DNA of 13,412 bases from DAIDHZ01 sp965370365 (GTDB taxonomy: Bacteria > Chlamydiota > Chlamydiia > Chlamydiales > SM23-39): assembly GCA_965370365.1 (NCBI GenBank), contig CBDUSP010000043.1, positions 1-13,412 of the forward strand, written 5' to 3'. Positions 5,854-12,661 of the stretch are shown piece after piece. The translations under genes were made by a program, and so were the position numbers. Within the stretch, counting starts at the first letter, position 1, and every line of letters begins with the position of its first letter. The notes below the pieces were generated by a model. It was not told the DNA's origin and made no database searches. It worked only from the letters and a program-made list of their open reading frames with translations.

Positions 5854-7493
5854 TGAAGTCTCTGGTTCTCCTTTTTGTAAGTCTTCTTCTTGTTGCCTTT
5901 GGACAAAGTTCCTTTGTTTCTTTTTTGGGCATTGGCGCAGCATCCGTTGGCTATGCCCTTTTTTGGTTTGCCCTTTTGAGCAAATTTCAAGGGAAAAAAG
6001 AGCGGTTTTGGCTTTCTGTTAGTTGGTATGCCCTTGTTCAAGGGATCCAGCTTTCTTGGTTTTGCTCGACAAAGTACATGGGCTCCGGGATTTTAGTTGT
6101 CTACGTATTTGTCGTGTTCCTCCTTGCTCTCCAATTTGGATGTCTTTCTTTCTTTTTTAAGCGGTCGAAAAGTGAGTGGATTTCGCTAAGAAATTGTTTC
6201 GCGATTGCAGGAGCGTGGGCGCTCCTTGAGTGGACGCGGCTTTTTCTCTTTACGGGATTTCCCTGGAATCCAGCGGGTCTTGCGCTTGCATCAAATGAGG
6301 TAGCGATACAGTTTGCAGCGCTCTTTGGAGTTTACGGCCTCTCGTTTTGGGTGATCTTTGTCAACGCGTTTGCCTTGTATGCTTTGAAATCTTGGAAAAG
6401 AGGTGCTGTTTGGGCATGTCTCGCCTGCACACCCTATCTTTATGGGCTTGCGCAGCAAGCTTTAGTGGAGCAAAACGTTCCTCTTGAAAAAAACATTTCC
6501 GTTGCGCTTGTCCAAACGGGGATATTGCCAGAGCAAAAGGATCGTTTCCCTCATCAAATGGAATCCTATATTCCTCCCTTAAATCAATGGGAAAGGATTT
6601 GGTCGGTGTTAAGGGAGGCTCAAGAAATGGATCTGATCGTCCTTCCTGAGACCGCTGTTGCTATGAGAGCGAATCAGTATGTTTATCCGCTCGAGATGGT
6701 CGAAATAATTTGGGCAGACTATTTTGGGGAGGCTTCTATTGATGCTTTCCCTCCACTACAGGCGCCGTTTGCCAAAATAGTGCAAGAAAAGGGATGGCGC
6801 GTCACAAATCTTTTTATTTCTCAGGCCCTTGCAAACCACTTTAATGCTCGCGTGATTGCTGGATTTGTCGATCGAGATGCTTCTTGCGAATACAATGCGG
6901 CCTTTGATCTTACTCCTTATAGCTTGGATTGGGATCGCTATGAGAAGCGAGTTTTAGTCCCAATCGGGGAATATGTTCCTATGAAACAAAGTGCTTGGGT
7001 TTCTAACTTCCTCTCCGAGCAGTTTGGAATTGGAGATTCTTTCAGTGTAGGGACAGATGCAAAGGTTTTTTCTTGCACGTTTCCTGTTGGCATTTCCATT
7101 TGTGCTGAGGAAACGTATAGTCACTTAATTCGCGATCTTAAACTTCAGGGAGCTCGCCTTTTTGTGAACATCACAAATGACGTTTGGTTTCCCGGATCTC
7201 ACTTGCCCTGGCAACACTTTCAACATGGCTGCATGCGCTCTGCTGAAAATGGAGTGTGCTCCCTGCGTGCGTGCAATACAGGGGTAACATCTGCTATCGA
7301 TTGCTGTGGAAAGGTGCTTGGAACTCTCGATCCTTCAGAGGAAAAAGTTGATGTGCTTTTTCTTTCTGTTCCTGTCCGATCGTTTTCGACTTTATATACA
7401 TTTTGGGGGGACTCGATGATCCTTGTCTTAAGCGCTCTCTTTGTCCTTTTTTCTTTTCGTCGAAAAACCTCTCTTGAATCATCTTCTGGATAA
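5853..7493 (+). CDS. lnt: Apolipoprotein N-acyltransferase
   Basis: A 546-residue inner-membrane enzyme that transfers an acyl chain from phospholipid to the N-terminal cysteine of diacylated lipoproteins, the last step of lipoprotein maturation. The N-terminal 195 residues hold about six membrane helices, including the conserved FPWNPAG (136-142). The periplasmic nitrilase-like domain carries the triad: E266 (VLPETA), K365 (RYEKRVLVPIGEYVP) and C417 (GISICAEE). FVNITNDVWFPGSHLPWQH (437-455) is another family signature. A final helix (about 520-535) re-enters the membrane. It is slightly longer than E. coli Lnt (512), with an insertion between E266 and K365. The GTG start overlaps the upstream DoxX-like stop by one base. 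C. trachomatis also has lnt (CT534, cutE) directly before lpxC. Confidence 0.95.
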   Translation: MKSLVLLFVSLLLVAFGQSSFVSFLGIGAASVGYALFWFALLSKFQGKKERFWLSVSWYALVQGIQLSWFCSTKYMGSGILVVYVFVVFLLALQFGCLSFFFKRSKSEWISLRNCFAIAGAWALLEWTRLFLFTGFPWNPAGLALASNEVAIQFAALFGVYGLSFWVIFVNAFALYALKSWKRGAVWACLACTPYLYGLAQQALVEQNVPLEKNISVALVQTGILPEQKDRFPHQMESYIPPLNQWERIWSVLREAQEMDLIVLPETAVAMRANQYVYPLEMVEIIWADYFGEASIDAFPPLQAPFAKIVQEKGWRVTNLFISQALANHFNARVIAGFVDRDASCEYNAAFDLTPYSLDWDRYEKRVLVPIGEYVPMKQSAWVSNFLSEQFGIGDSFSVGTDAKVFSCTFPVGISICAEETYSHLIRDLKLQGARLFVNITNDVWFPGSHLPWQHFQHGCMRSAENGVCSLRACNTGVTSAIDCCGKVLGTLDPSEEKVDVLFLSVPVRSFSTLYTFWGDSMILVLSALFVLFSFRRKTSLESSSG

Positions 7494-7496
7494 ATG

Positions 7497-7518
7497 TATA
7501 CTTCCCTGTGGAAGTATA
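7497..7518 (+). promoter_or_regulatory. Perfect hairpin next to the lpxC ribosome binding site
   Basis: TATACTTCC (7497-7505) and GGAAGTATA (7510-7518) form a perfect 9-bp stem with loop CTGT. It begins 3 bases after the lnt stop, and its 3' arm runs directly into the lpxC Shine-Dalgarno GGAG (7519-7522). There is no T-tract after it, so it is not an intrinsic terminator. It could modulate lpxC translation, protect a processed mRNA end or be a dyad operator; the choice is inference. Confidence 0.55.
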
Positions 7519-7528
7519 GGAGTGCAGA

Positions 7529-8389
7529 TTGGTCGATTCTCTCGAAATGCAAAACAGTTTAAAAAAAGCCGTAACTGTTTCTGGAATCGGAATTTTCTCT
7601 GGGGAAGAGGTCTCTGTTACAATTCATCCGGCACCTGTAGATACGGGAATTGTTTTTAGACGCGTTGATCTGGAAAATTCCCCGGACATTCCTGCACACG
7701 TAGACTTTGTTCAAGAGTCCTCTCGATGCACCCGAATTGGATCTCAAGGGGTAAGTATTACCATGGTAGAGCATCTTGTGTCTGCCCTTTACGCCTGTGA
7801 AATCGATAATGCGCTAATTGAGGTAAAGGGTCCCGAGATTCCAGGTTCTGATGGGAGCTCTCTTGCCTTTGTAAATCTTTTTAACGAGGTAGGGGTACAG
7901 CCTCAGGACAAACCAGCGAACCTGATTGAGATAGAACAGACCGTTTCCTGGTCTCAAGGATCTATACATCTTATCGCTATTCCCTCAAAAGAATTTAAGC
8001 TCAGCTATACGATGCACTACCCGCAATCGAAACTCTTGGGCTCTCAGTACTACTCTCTTGTCCTAAGCCCAGATCGATATCGACAGGAAATTGCTCCGTG
8101 CCGTACCTTTTCTTTGTATGAAGAGATTATTCCTCTTCTTGAGAAGGGTTTGATCAAGGGGGGTGCTTTGGCAAACGCAGTCGTTATTAAAGAAGATAAA
8201 ATTGTTAATCCCGAAGGCACGCGCTTCCCAAATGAAATGGTTCGCCATAAAGTCTTAGACCTTATTGGGGATCTTTCTTTAGTAGGGTCTAGAATCCGCG
8301 CTCATATCATTGCGATTTGTTCCGGACATGCTTCAAATATCGCATTTGCAAAAACTCTTTTAAATGCACTTCCAGCGAGGAGTTATTGA
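7529..8389 (+). CDS. lpxC: UDP-3-O-acyl-N-acetylglucosamine deacetylase
   Basis: A 286-residue cytoplasmic zinc amidase that carries out the committed step of lipid A synthesis, removing acetate from UDP-3-O-acyl-GlcNAc. Zinc ligands are H82 (VEHLVSALYAC), H240 and D244 (RHKVLDLIGD). E81 is the general base, and H267 (GHASNIAFAK) corresponds to E. coli H265. It is shorter than E. coli LpxC (305) but covers both domains. I chose the TTG start at 7529 because GGAG lies 6 nt upstream; the alternative ATG at 7547 would give a normal MQNSLKKAV start but has no ribosome binding site. It follows lnt by 35 nt and overlaps fabZ by one base. TTG initiation plus the adjacent hairpin suggests limited translation of this rate-setting enzyme. 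Confidence 0.96.
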   Translation: MVDSLEMQNSLKKAVTVSGIGIFSGEEVSVTIHPAPVDTGIVFRRVDLENSPDIPAHVDFVQESSRCTRIGSQGVSITMVEHLVSALYACEIDNALIEVKGPEIPGSDGSSLAFVNLFNEVGVQPQDKPANLIEIEQTVSWSQGSIHLIAIPSKEFKLSYTMHYPQSKLLGSQYYSLVLSPDRYRQEIAPCRTFSLYEEIIPLLEKGLIKGGALANAVVIKEDKIVNPEGTRFPNEMVRHKVLDLIGDLSLVGSRIRAHIIAICSGHASNIAFAKTLLNALPARSY

Positions 8390-8844
8390 TGACTAATCGT
8401 CCTTTTGTTTTAAACGCAAAGCAAATTAAGGAGATTTTACCTCACAGGTATCCGTTTCTTTTGGTTGATGCAGTTATTCATCTGGACTTGGAAGCAAATG
8501 AGGTTACTGGCTTAAAAAATATTACGGTGAATGAGCCCTTTTTTCAAGGGCACTTCCCCCAGGCTCCGGTTATGCCGGGAGTTTTGATTTTGGAGGCGCT
8601 TGCCCAGACGGGAGGAATCCTGGTTCATCAAAAAGGGTATGATAAGAAAATTGCTGTCCTTTTAAACATCACTGATGCAAAATTCCGCAGAACTGTTCTC
8701 CCTGGAGATGTTCTTCACCTTCAAGTAAAGGCGGCGCATATCAGTAGAACGGGAGGCAGAATGGGAGCCAAGGCAATGTTAGGCGATTTCGTTGCTGCTG
8801 AAGCAACAATGAGCTTTGCGCTCGTTGATAAAGATAAATTATAA
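8389..8844 (+). CDS. fabZ: 3-hydroxyacyl-[acyl-carrier-protein] dehydratase FabZ
   Basis: A 151-residue hot-dog-fold enzyme that dehydrates 3-hydroxyacyl-ACP in type II fatty acid synthesis. The catalytic pair is H55 in GHFPQAPVMPGV and E69 in LEALAQ, with the 14-residue spacing normal for FabZ. LPHRYPFLLVDAV (17-29) is also typical. The ATG overlaps the lpxC stop (TGATG), and GAGGAG (8377-8382) serves as ribosome binding site within the lpxC end; a frame open further upstream (from 8317) is just continuation into lpxC. FabZ and LpxC/LpxA compete for the same 3-hydroxyacyl-ACP pool, so co-expression balances phospholipid and lipid A synthesis. The order lpxC-fabZ-lpxA is conserved in chlamydiae. 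Confidence 0.96.
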   Translation: MTNRPFVLNAKQIKEILPHRYPFLLVDAVIHLDLEANEVTGLKNITVNEPFFQGHFPQAPVMPGVLILEALAQTGGILVHQKGYDKKIAVLLNITDAKFRRTVLPGDVLHLQVKAAHISRTGGRMGAKAMLGDFVAAEATMSFALVDKDKL

Positions 8845-8854
8845 GCGGAAATAC

Positions 8855-9691
8855 ATGTCGAATATTCATCCTCAAGCTGTTGTCGAGCCTGGAGCAAAAC
8901 TCGGAAAAAATGTAACGGTCGAGCCCTTTGCTGTTGTTAAGGGGACGGTTACACTTGGCGATAATGTCGTTATCAAATCCCACGCATACATCGATGGAAA
9001 TACGACGATCGGTGAGGGGACAATTATTTGGCCGGGCGCAAGTATCGGGACAAAGACGCAGGATCTAAAATTTCGCGGTGAGAAAACCTATGTTGTGATC
9101 GGAAAGCATTGCGAAATCCGTGAGTTTGTCACAATTAATTCCTCGTGTCAGGAAAACTCAACAGTCCGTATTGGCGATAACTGTTTAATTATGGCTTACT
9201 GTCATGTCGCTCATAATTGTGAAGTTGGAAATTACGTTATAATGTCTAATAATTCAATGCTTGCAGGGCATGTTACTATTGGAGACCATGCGATCATCGG
9301 AGGAATGACTCCTGTACATCAGTTTTCTCGGATTGGAAGCTATGCGATGGTTGGTGGGTTTAGCCGTGTTCCGAGAGATATCCCTCCATATACACTTGGG
9401 GGAGGATTCCCATACAAGTTTGGGGGAATCAATATCGTTGGTTTAAAGAGGCATCAGTTCTCCCTTGATGTTCGGTCTTCTTTAAGTAAAGCCTTTCGGA
9501 TTACCTATAGGTCTGGTTTGCACCTTGAAGAGGCTATTGAGAAAATTCAAAAAGAAGTAGAGCCTTGTAAGGAAGTAGATCACTGGATTGAGTTTTGTAA
9601 GAGCTCTAAGCGGGGATTGATCGGTCTTGAAGGGGTTACAAAGCCTTTGACAGAAGAAGACGCAACCGCAGAGCAAGTTCTTGAAGGGTAA
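8855..9691 (+). CDS. lpxA: UDP-N-acetylglucosamine acyltransferase
   Basis: A 278-residue trimeric cytoplasmic enzyme that moves a 3-hydroxyacyl chain from ACP to UDP-GlcNAc, the first step of lipid A synthesis. Residues 1-185 are hexapeptide repeats of a left-handed beta helix ([LIV]GxxxxI pattern, as in VTLGDNVVI and VRIGDNCLI). The catalytic histidine is H120 in AYCHVAHNCEVG, equivalent to E. coli H125. GGMTPVHQFSRIG (149-161) is a conserved substrate-binding region. The C-terminal helical domain (about 195-278) includes GLHLEEAIEKIQKE. I chose the ATG at 8855, ten bases after the fabZ stop, because MSNIHPQAVV is the usual beginning; a longer frame from 8816 would overlap fabZ and add a basic stretch not seen in the family. 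Confidence 0.96.
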   Translation: MSNIHPQAVVEPGAKLGKNVTVEPFAVVKGTVTLGDNVVIKSHAYIDGNTTIGEGTIIWPGASIGTKTQDLKFRGEKTYVVIGKHCEIREFVTINSSCQENSTVRIGDNCLIMAYCHVAHNCEVGNYVIMSNNSMLAGHVTIGDHAIIGGMTPVHQFSRIGSYAMVGGFSRVPRDIPPYTLGGGFPYKFGGINIVGLKRHQFSLDVRSSLSKAFRITYRSGLHLEEAIEKIQKEVEPCKEVDHWIEFCKSSKRGLIGLEGVTKPLTEEDATAEQVLEG

Positions 9692-10616
9692 TGTTCGCAT
9701 TGCTTACTTTGGGACTCCTCATTTTTCTGCTCAAGTTCTTCGCTATCTCAAAAGTAAAGGTGTGTCCGTTGTGGGGATTGTCACACAACCTGACCGGCCT
9801 CGAGGAAGATCAACAAAACCACAGCCTTCTCCTGTAAAACAAGTCGCAGAAGAGTGTTTTTCTCATGTTCCTTTGTTGCAGCCAGAAAAAGCCTCAAATG
9901 AGGAGTTTTTAGAACAGCTAAAAGCACTGCAAGCAGACCTATTTGTAGTTGTTGCTTTTGGCCAAATTTTAACTGAAAAGCTTCTTTCGATTTCCCCAAA
10001 AGGGTGTATTAACGTTCATACAAGTCTTCTTCCTAAATATCGGGGAGCCGCTCCAATTCAGCGTTGTTTGCTTGATGGAGAAGCAGAAACAGGTGTTTCG
10101 ATTCAAAAAATGGTTAAAGCGCTGGATGCGGGGGATGTTATTGCAACCGCGAAAATGCAAATCCCGAGGGAGATGATTTTTAAAGAGCTTGAAACCGCAT
10201 TATGTGAGCTTTCAAAGCCACTCCTTCTTAAGGTAATTGAGGATTATAGTGCTGGGATTCCTGAAGCGAAACCGCAGGACCACACCCGGGTTACCTACGC
10301 CGCAAAAATCAATCCTGTGGACGGTGAAATTCAATGGGATGATTCTGCAGAAAAAATTCATAACCAAATTCGGGGTTTTTCTCCGCGTCCTGGAGCCTGG
10401 ACATGGCTTGAAAAGCCCGTAAAGAAGATGAAAATCTTAGCCTCCCGAGAAGTGGAGCACCGAGGAGACCTTCCGGGAACAATTCTTTCCAAAGAGGGCA
10501 TCGTTGCTTGTGGTAAGGGAGCTTTACAGATTTTAGAAGTTCAACCAGAAGGAAAAAAAGCGATGTCTTGGAGTGACTGGTTCCGAGGCGCTCTTAAATT
10601 CTCTCAGTTTTCCTGA
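9681..10616 (+). CDS. fmt: Methionyl-tRNA formyltransferase
   Basis: A 311-residue cytoplasmic enzyme that formylates Met-tRNAfMet using 10-formyl-tetrahydrofolate, needed for normal translation initiation. The N-terminal formyltransferase domain begins VRIAYFGTPHFS and contains the catalytic set N111 and H113 (INVHTSLLPKYRGAAPIQ) and D149 (ALDAGDVIA). QPDRPRGRSTKPQPSPVK (36-53) matches the acceptor-stem loop region. The C-terminal domain (about 210-305) contains RVTYAAKINPVDGEIQW. The start is TTG at 9681, inside the end of lpxA (11-nt overlap); the ATG at 9691 is out of frame, so TTG is the best choice, although no strong ribosome binding site is visible. It is last in the doxX-like to fmt operon and lies beside lpxA, as in C. 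trachomatis (CT530-CT531). Confidence 0.95.
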   Translation: MKGNVRIAYFGTPHFSAQVLRYLKSKGVSVVGIVTQPDRPRGRSTKPQPSPVKQVAEECFSHVPLLQPEKASNEEFLEQLKALQADLFVVVAFGQILTEKLLSISPKGCINVHTSLLPKYRGAAPIQRCLLDGEAETGVSIQKMVKALDAGDVIATAKMQIPREMIFKELETALCELSKPLLLKVIEDYSAGIPEAKPQDHTRVTYAAKINPVDGEIQWDDSAEKIHNQIRGFSPRPGAWTWLEKPVKKMKILASREVEHRGDLPGTILSKEGIVACGKGALQILEVQPEGKKAMSWSDWFRGALKFSQFS

Positions 10617-10642
10617 AAAATTTTCTTTTCATTAACAGCTGA

Positions 10643-10671
10643 TTTTTTTACAATTTCCCCGCTTTGATAAT
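10643..10671 (+). promoter_or_regulatory. Candidate promoter for the Inc-like gene
   Basis: The 109-nt gap after fmt contains GATAAT (10666-10671), a 5-of-6 match to the -10 consensus, preceded at 17 bp by a T-rich run (10643-10648) instead of a proper -35 box. The gene downstream has a strong ribosome binding site, AAAGGAAGG (10713-10721). A separate transcript is plausible because the gap is much larger than the others in this operon. Confidence 0.3.
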
Positions 10672-10725
10672 CAAACCGTTCTCGATAGAGACATTGAGAA
10701 GGGATTCTAACGAAAGGAAGGTAGT

Positions 10726-11577
10726 ATGGCAGTGGCAGAGAGTATAACAAGTGGTAATTACAGAGTTTCTCTTCGGACAAACGCTAAGCAGTGGGAAAAT
10801 GGGGACCACGCTCCGCGAGGTTTGGGTTCTATAATGCTTGCGCAGACGGATTTATCATACGGAGGGTTTCAGTTCACGCAACTTAACGAGAAGCTTTGCA
10901 GAGTGCTCGCGACGGTAACAGAGTATACGCAACTCTTTAAAGATGCGGGGAAAATTTTTCAGGCTGGGATGATTCCGATGGGAATTAACTACATTCCTAG
11001 GGCAACTGTAATTGCGTGTGATGCGGTTAAGGGACTTTTTAACAGCGCAAAGGATTTACCAGGGGATCTTGTTAGGCGGCTGATTGTAGTGATCAAAGAG
11101 GTTGCGCACTTGGCCTCTACTGTTGGCTATTCATCGTTTCCTTTCCTTCAGCTTTCTACAAAAACTGCCGAAGTTGCTGGGAAAGTATTTGCTGGTGCAG
11201 GTGCGCTAAAAGCAGTTGCAGATACATGTGATGTTATGAAGAATGGGCACGATTTTTGGAAGTTGAGAAGCGTTTCAGTGAAAGACGTAGAGGCGGGAGG
11301 TCTTGGATTCAAAGAAGGATATGAAGAGGCTTGCGTTTTAAATGAGCTCAACTTGACAAAGTCCATTTGTTCTGTAGCTGGGTTTATCTTAGGTCTTGGC
11401 GTTGTGTCAGCTGGGCTCGCTTGGTCTCCAGCCTATGCAGTTGGGACTGTTGTGATTTCTCTTGTAGGTGCTGTGTGTGGACTTAGCGCAACTCTTTATA
11501 AAGAATCGAGGAAGTGGGAGTTTACTATTTCGTCGACGAACCCTTCGTTGGCTCAGTCTGAATCACAGACTGCGTAA
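10726..11577 (+). CDS. Candidate inclusion membrane (Inc-like) protein at the Cap1/CT529 position
   Basis: A 283-residue protein without an N-terminal signal peptide. Near the C-terminus, residues 213-232 and 235-257 form two hydrophobic lobes separated by a short SPAY turn. This is the bilobed pattern typical of chlamydial inclusion membrane (Inc) proteins, which are type III secreted and inserted in the host vacuole. A milder hydrophobic stretch lies at about 85-165, with amphipathic helices. The tail after the lobes (about 258-283) is polar and would face the host cytosol if it is an Inc. It lies between fmt and the rplC operon, exactly where C. trachomatis has CT529 (Cap1, about 298 residues), but I see no clear sequence identity with Cap1, so orthology is positional only. 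Secretion signal and localisation are inferred. Confidence 0.6.
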   Translation: MAVAESITSGNYRVSLRTNAKQWENGDHAPRGLGSIMLAQTDLSYGGFQFTQLNEKLCRVLATVTEYTQLFKDAGKIFQAGMIPMGINYIPRATVIACDAVKGLFNSAKDLPGDLVRRLIVVIKEVAHLASTVGYSSFPFLQLSTKTAEVAGKVFAGAGALKAVADTCDVMKNGHDFWKLRSVSVKDVEAGGLGFKEGYEEACVLNELNLTKSICSVAGFILGLGVVSAGLAWSPAYAVGTVVISLVGAVCGLSATLYKESRKWEFTISSTNPSLAQSESQTA

Positions 11578-11588
11578 ATACTTTTCTT

Positions 11589-11612
11589 GGGACCGTCTTT
11601 TTGGGCGGTCTC
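11589..11612 (+). other. Stem-loop after the Inc-like gene
   Basis: GGGACCGTC (11589-11597) pairs with GGCGGTCTC (11604-11612): a 9-bp stem with two G-U pairs and a 6-nt loop, TTTTTG. It starts 12 nt after the stop at 11577. The expected T-run follows neither arm, so it is at best a weak terminator or an mRNA-stabilising hairpin. It lies directly before the ribosome binding site (AAGAGG) of the next small ORF. Confidence 0.45.
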
Positions 11613-11622
11613 AAGAGGTCTA

Positions 11623-11817
11623 ATGAATCGAGAATGGATTTTTCTAGCTACTTTAGCTCTTTTTCTAGGAGCCGTTATTCTTATAGGAAAGATTAATGCC
11701 GGACGCTCTTCTGTAGAGTCGGGAGATTTATTTCGAAAAGAGAAGATGTGTGGTCTCCAACCTGCTGAAAGTCATGGCGTTATGTCTTTTTTTGTTGAGA
11801 GAGAACCTTTTGTTTAA
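11623..11817 (+). CDS. Small hypothetical single-pass membrane protein
   Basis: A 64-residue ORF starting MNREWIFLATLALFLGAVIL: a short polar N-terminus, then a hydrophobic helix (about residues 5-22), then a polar, charged C-terminal part (KINAGRSSVESGDLFRKEKM). AAGAGG (11613-11618) is well placed as a ribosome binding site. It could be a membrane anchor or a small lipid-associated protein; I recognise no family. It lies between the Inc-like gene and the rplC leader, where C. trachomatis, as far as I recall, has no gene. It may be a real small gene or the remnant of a longer one, since the sequence after the stop gives no convincing continuation in other frames. Confidence 0.45.
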   Translation: MNREWIFLATLALFLGAVILIGKINAGRSSVESGDLFRKEKMCGLQPAESHGVMSFFVEREPFV

Positions 11818-11827
11818 AAGGAAAGAC

Positions 11828-11857
11828 TTGCGTGGAAATTCGCGCATTGCCTATTAT
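11828..11857 (+). promoter_or_regulatory. Candidate promoter for the rplC ribosomal operon
   Basis: TTGCGT (11828-11833) and TATTAT (11852-11857) with an 18-bp spacer; they match consensus at 3 of 6 and 5 of 6 positions. A start near 11864 would give a leader of about 145 nt before rplC, containing two possible hairpins, CCCTCGAAGGG at 11910-11920 and the one at 11934-11962. Confidence 0.35.
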
Positions 11858-11933
11858 GTGCAGCCAATATTAATGAGTTCGTTCAACAGAGCGGGCTTTA
11901 CGTATGCCACCCTCGAAGGGTTAAGCGCGTTGA

Positions 11934-11962
11934 TAGAAAACAGGTCTGTTTATCTATTTTTT
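11934..11962 (+). terminator. Terminator-like stem-loop (possible attenuator) in the rplC leader
   Basis: TAGAAAACAG (11934-11943) pairs with CTGTTTATCTA (11946-11956) with one bulged base, followed at once by six T (11957-11962). Shape and T-run fit an intrinsic terminator, although the stem is AT-rich and the loop tight. It lies 47 nt upstream of the rplC start, so it would act as an attenuator or would end transcription from the upstream genes. Confidence 0.4.
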
Positions 11963-12009
11963 CAACCGCTCGATTTTTTAGGGATCAATTTTTGTGAAAG
12001 AGGAAGTCT

Positions 12010-12657
12010 ATGTCGCTGACTTTAATTGGCCGAAAAAAAGGAATGACCCAAGTTTTTGATGATAAGGGTAAGCTCATTGTGTGTACTGTCATTTTGGCCG
12101 AGCCGAACACTATTCTTATGGTGAAGAGCGAGGAAAAAGATGGGTATAACAGTGTGCAGGTTGGTGGTGTTTCCTATGGGAGCACGAAGCAGCCTCGCGT
12201 TACGAAGTCTATGAAGGGTCACTTTGCTAAGGCTGGATCTGAGCCATGTCGCGTTGTTCGTGAGTCAAGAGTTAGCTCTGAAGAGTCTTTTGAAGTGGGA
12301 CAAAAATTAGATACAAGTCTTTTTTCTGATGGAATGTATGTCGATATAGAAGGTGTTTCTAAAGGGAAAGGCTATCAAGGGGTGATGAAGCTCTACAATA
12401 TGTCCGGAGGGCCTGCGGCTCACGGTTCTGGGTTTCATAGGCACATGGGTTCAACGGGGATGAGATCAACACCGGGCCGTTGTTTTCCGGGTGGAAAGAG
12501 AGCTTCTCGAATGGGTGGTGATCGTGTAACTGTGCAGAATTTACGCGTTGTCGCGGTGAAAGGAAATGTTCTTCTTGTTGAAGGTGCGGTTCCTGGAGCG
12601 CGAAGCGGGATTGTGTACATCAGAAAATCGAAAAAACTTGGATCAAAAAAGGGTTAA
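12010..12657 (+). CDS. rplC: 50S ribosomal protein L3
   Basis: A 215-residue primary-binding protein of the large subunit that reaches the peptidyl transferase centre. The N-terminal IGRKKGMTQVFDDKG (6-20) and the conserved loop GFHRHMGSTGMRSTPGR (141-157) with GGKRASRMGGDRVTVQNL (161-178) identify it. In E. coli the loop carries methylated Gln150 (target of PrmB); the aligned residue here is Ser153, so that modification cannot occur at this site. The C-terminus is basic (KSKKLGSKKG). The ATG is preceded by GAGGAAG (12000-12006). It starts the ribosomal protein cluster; rpsJ, which precedes rplC in E. coli, is absent here, as I recall for other chlamydiae. Confidence 0.98.
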   Translation: MSLTLIGRKKGMTQVFDDKGKLIVCTVILAEPNTILMVKSEEKDGYNSVQVGGVSYGSTKQPRVTKSMKGHFAKAGSEPCRVVRESRVSSEESFEVGQKLDTSLFSDGMYVDIEGVSKGKGYQGVMKLYNMSGGPAAHGSGFHRHMGSTGMRSTPGRCFPGGKRASRMGGDRVTVQNLRVVAVKGNVLLVEGAVPGARSGIVYIRKSKKLGSKKG

Positions 12658-12661
12658 GACT

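Noticed and set aside
8816..8854. Longer lpxA start at 8816
   Set aside because: It would overlap fabZ and add a basic 13-residue extension not typical of LpxA; ATG at 8855 gives the family start.
10615..10628. GAAAAATTTTC followed by T-rich sequence after fmt, possible terminator
   Set aside because: The stem is only about five A-T-rich pairs without G-C content, too weak to call.
11750..12019. Plus-strand ORF of 89 codons overlapping the small membrane gene and the rplC start
   Set aside because: No good start signal, no recognisable domain, and it covers the rplC leader with its hairpin and promoter-like sequences. A frameshifted continuation of the 64-residue gene was considered but the residues do not join convincingly.
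12566..12661. Longer rplD frame beginning inside rplC
   Set aside because: The added residues are out-of-frame L3 sequence; L4 begins at GTG 12662.
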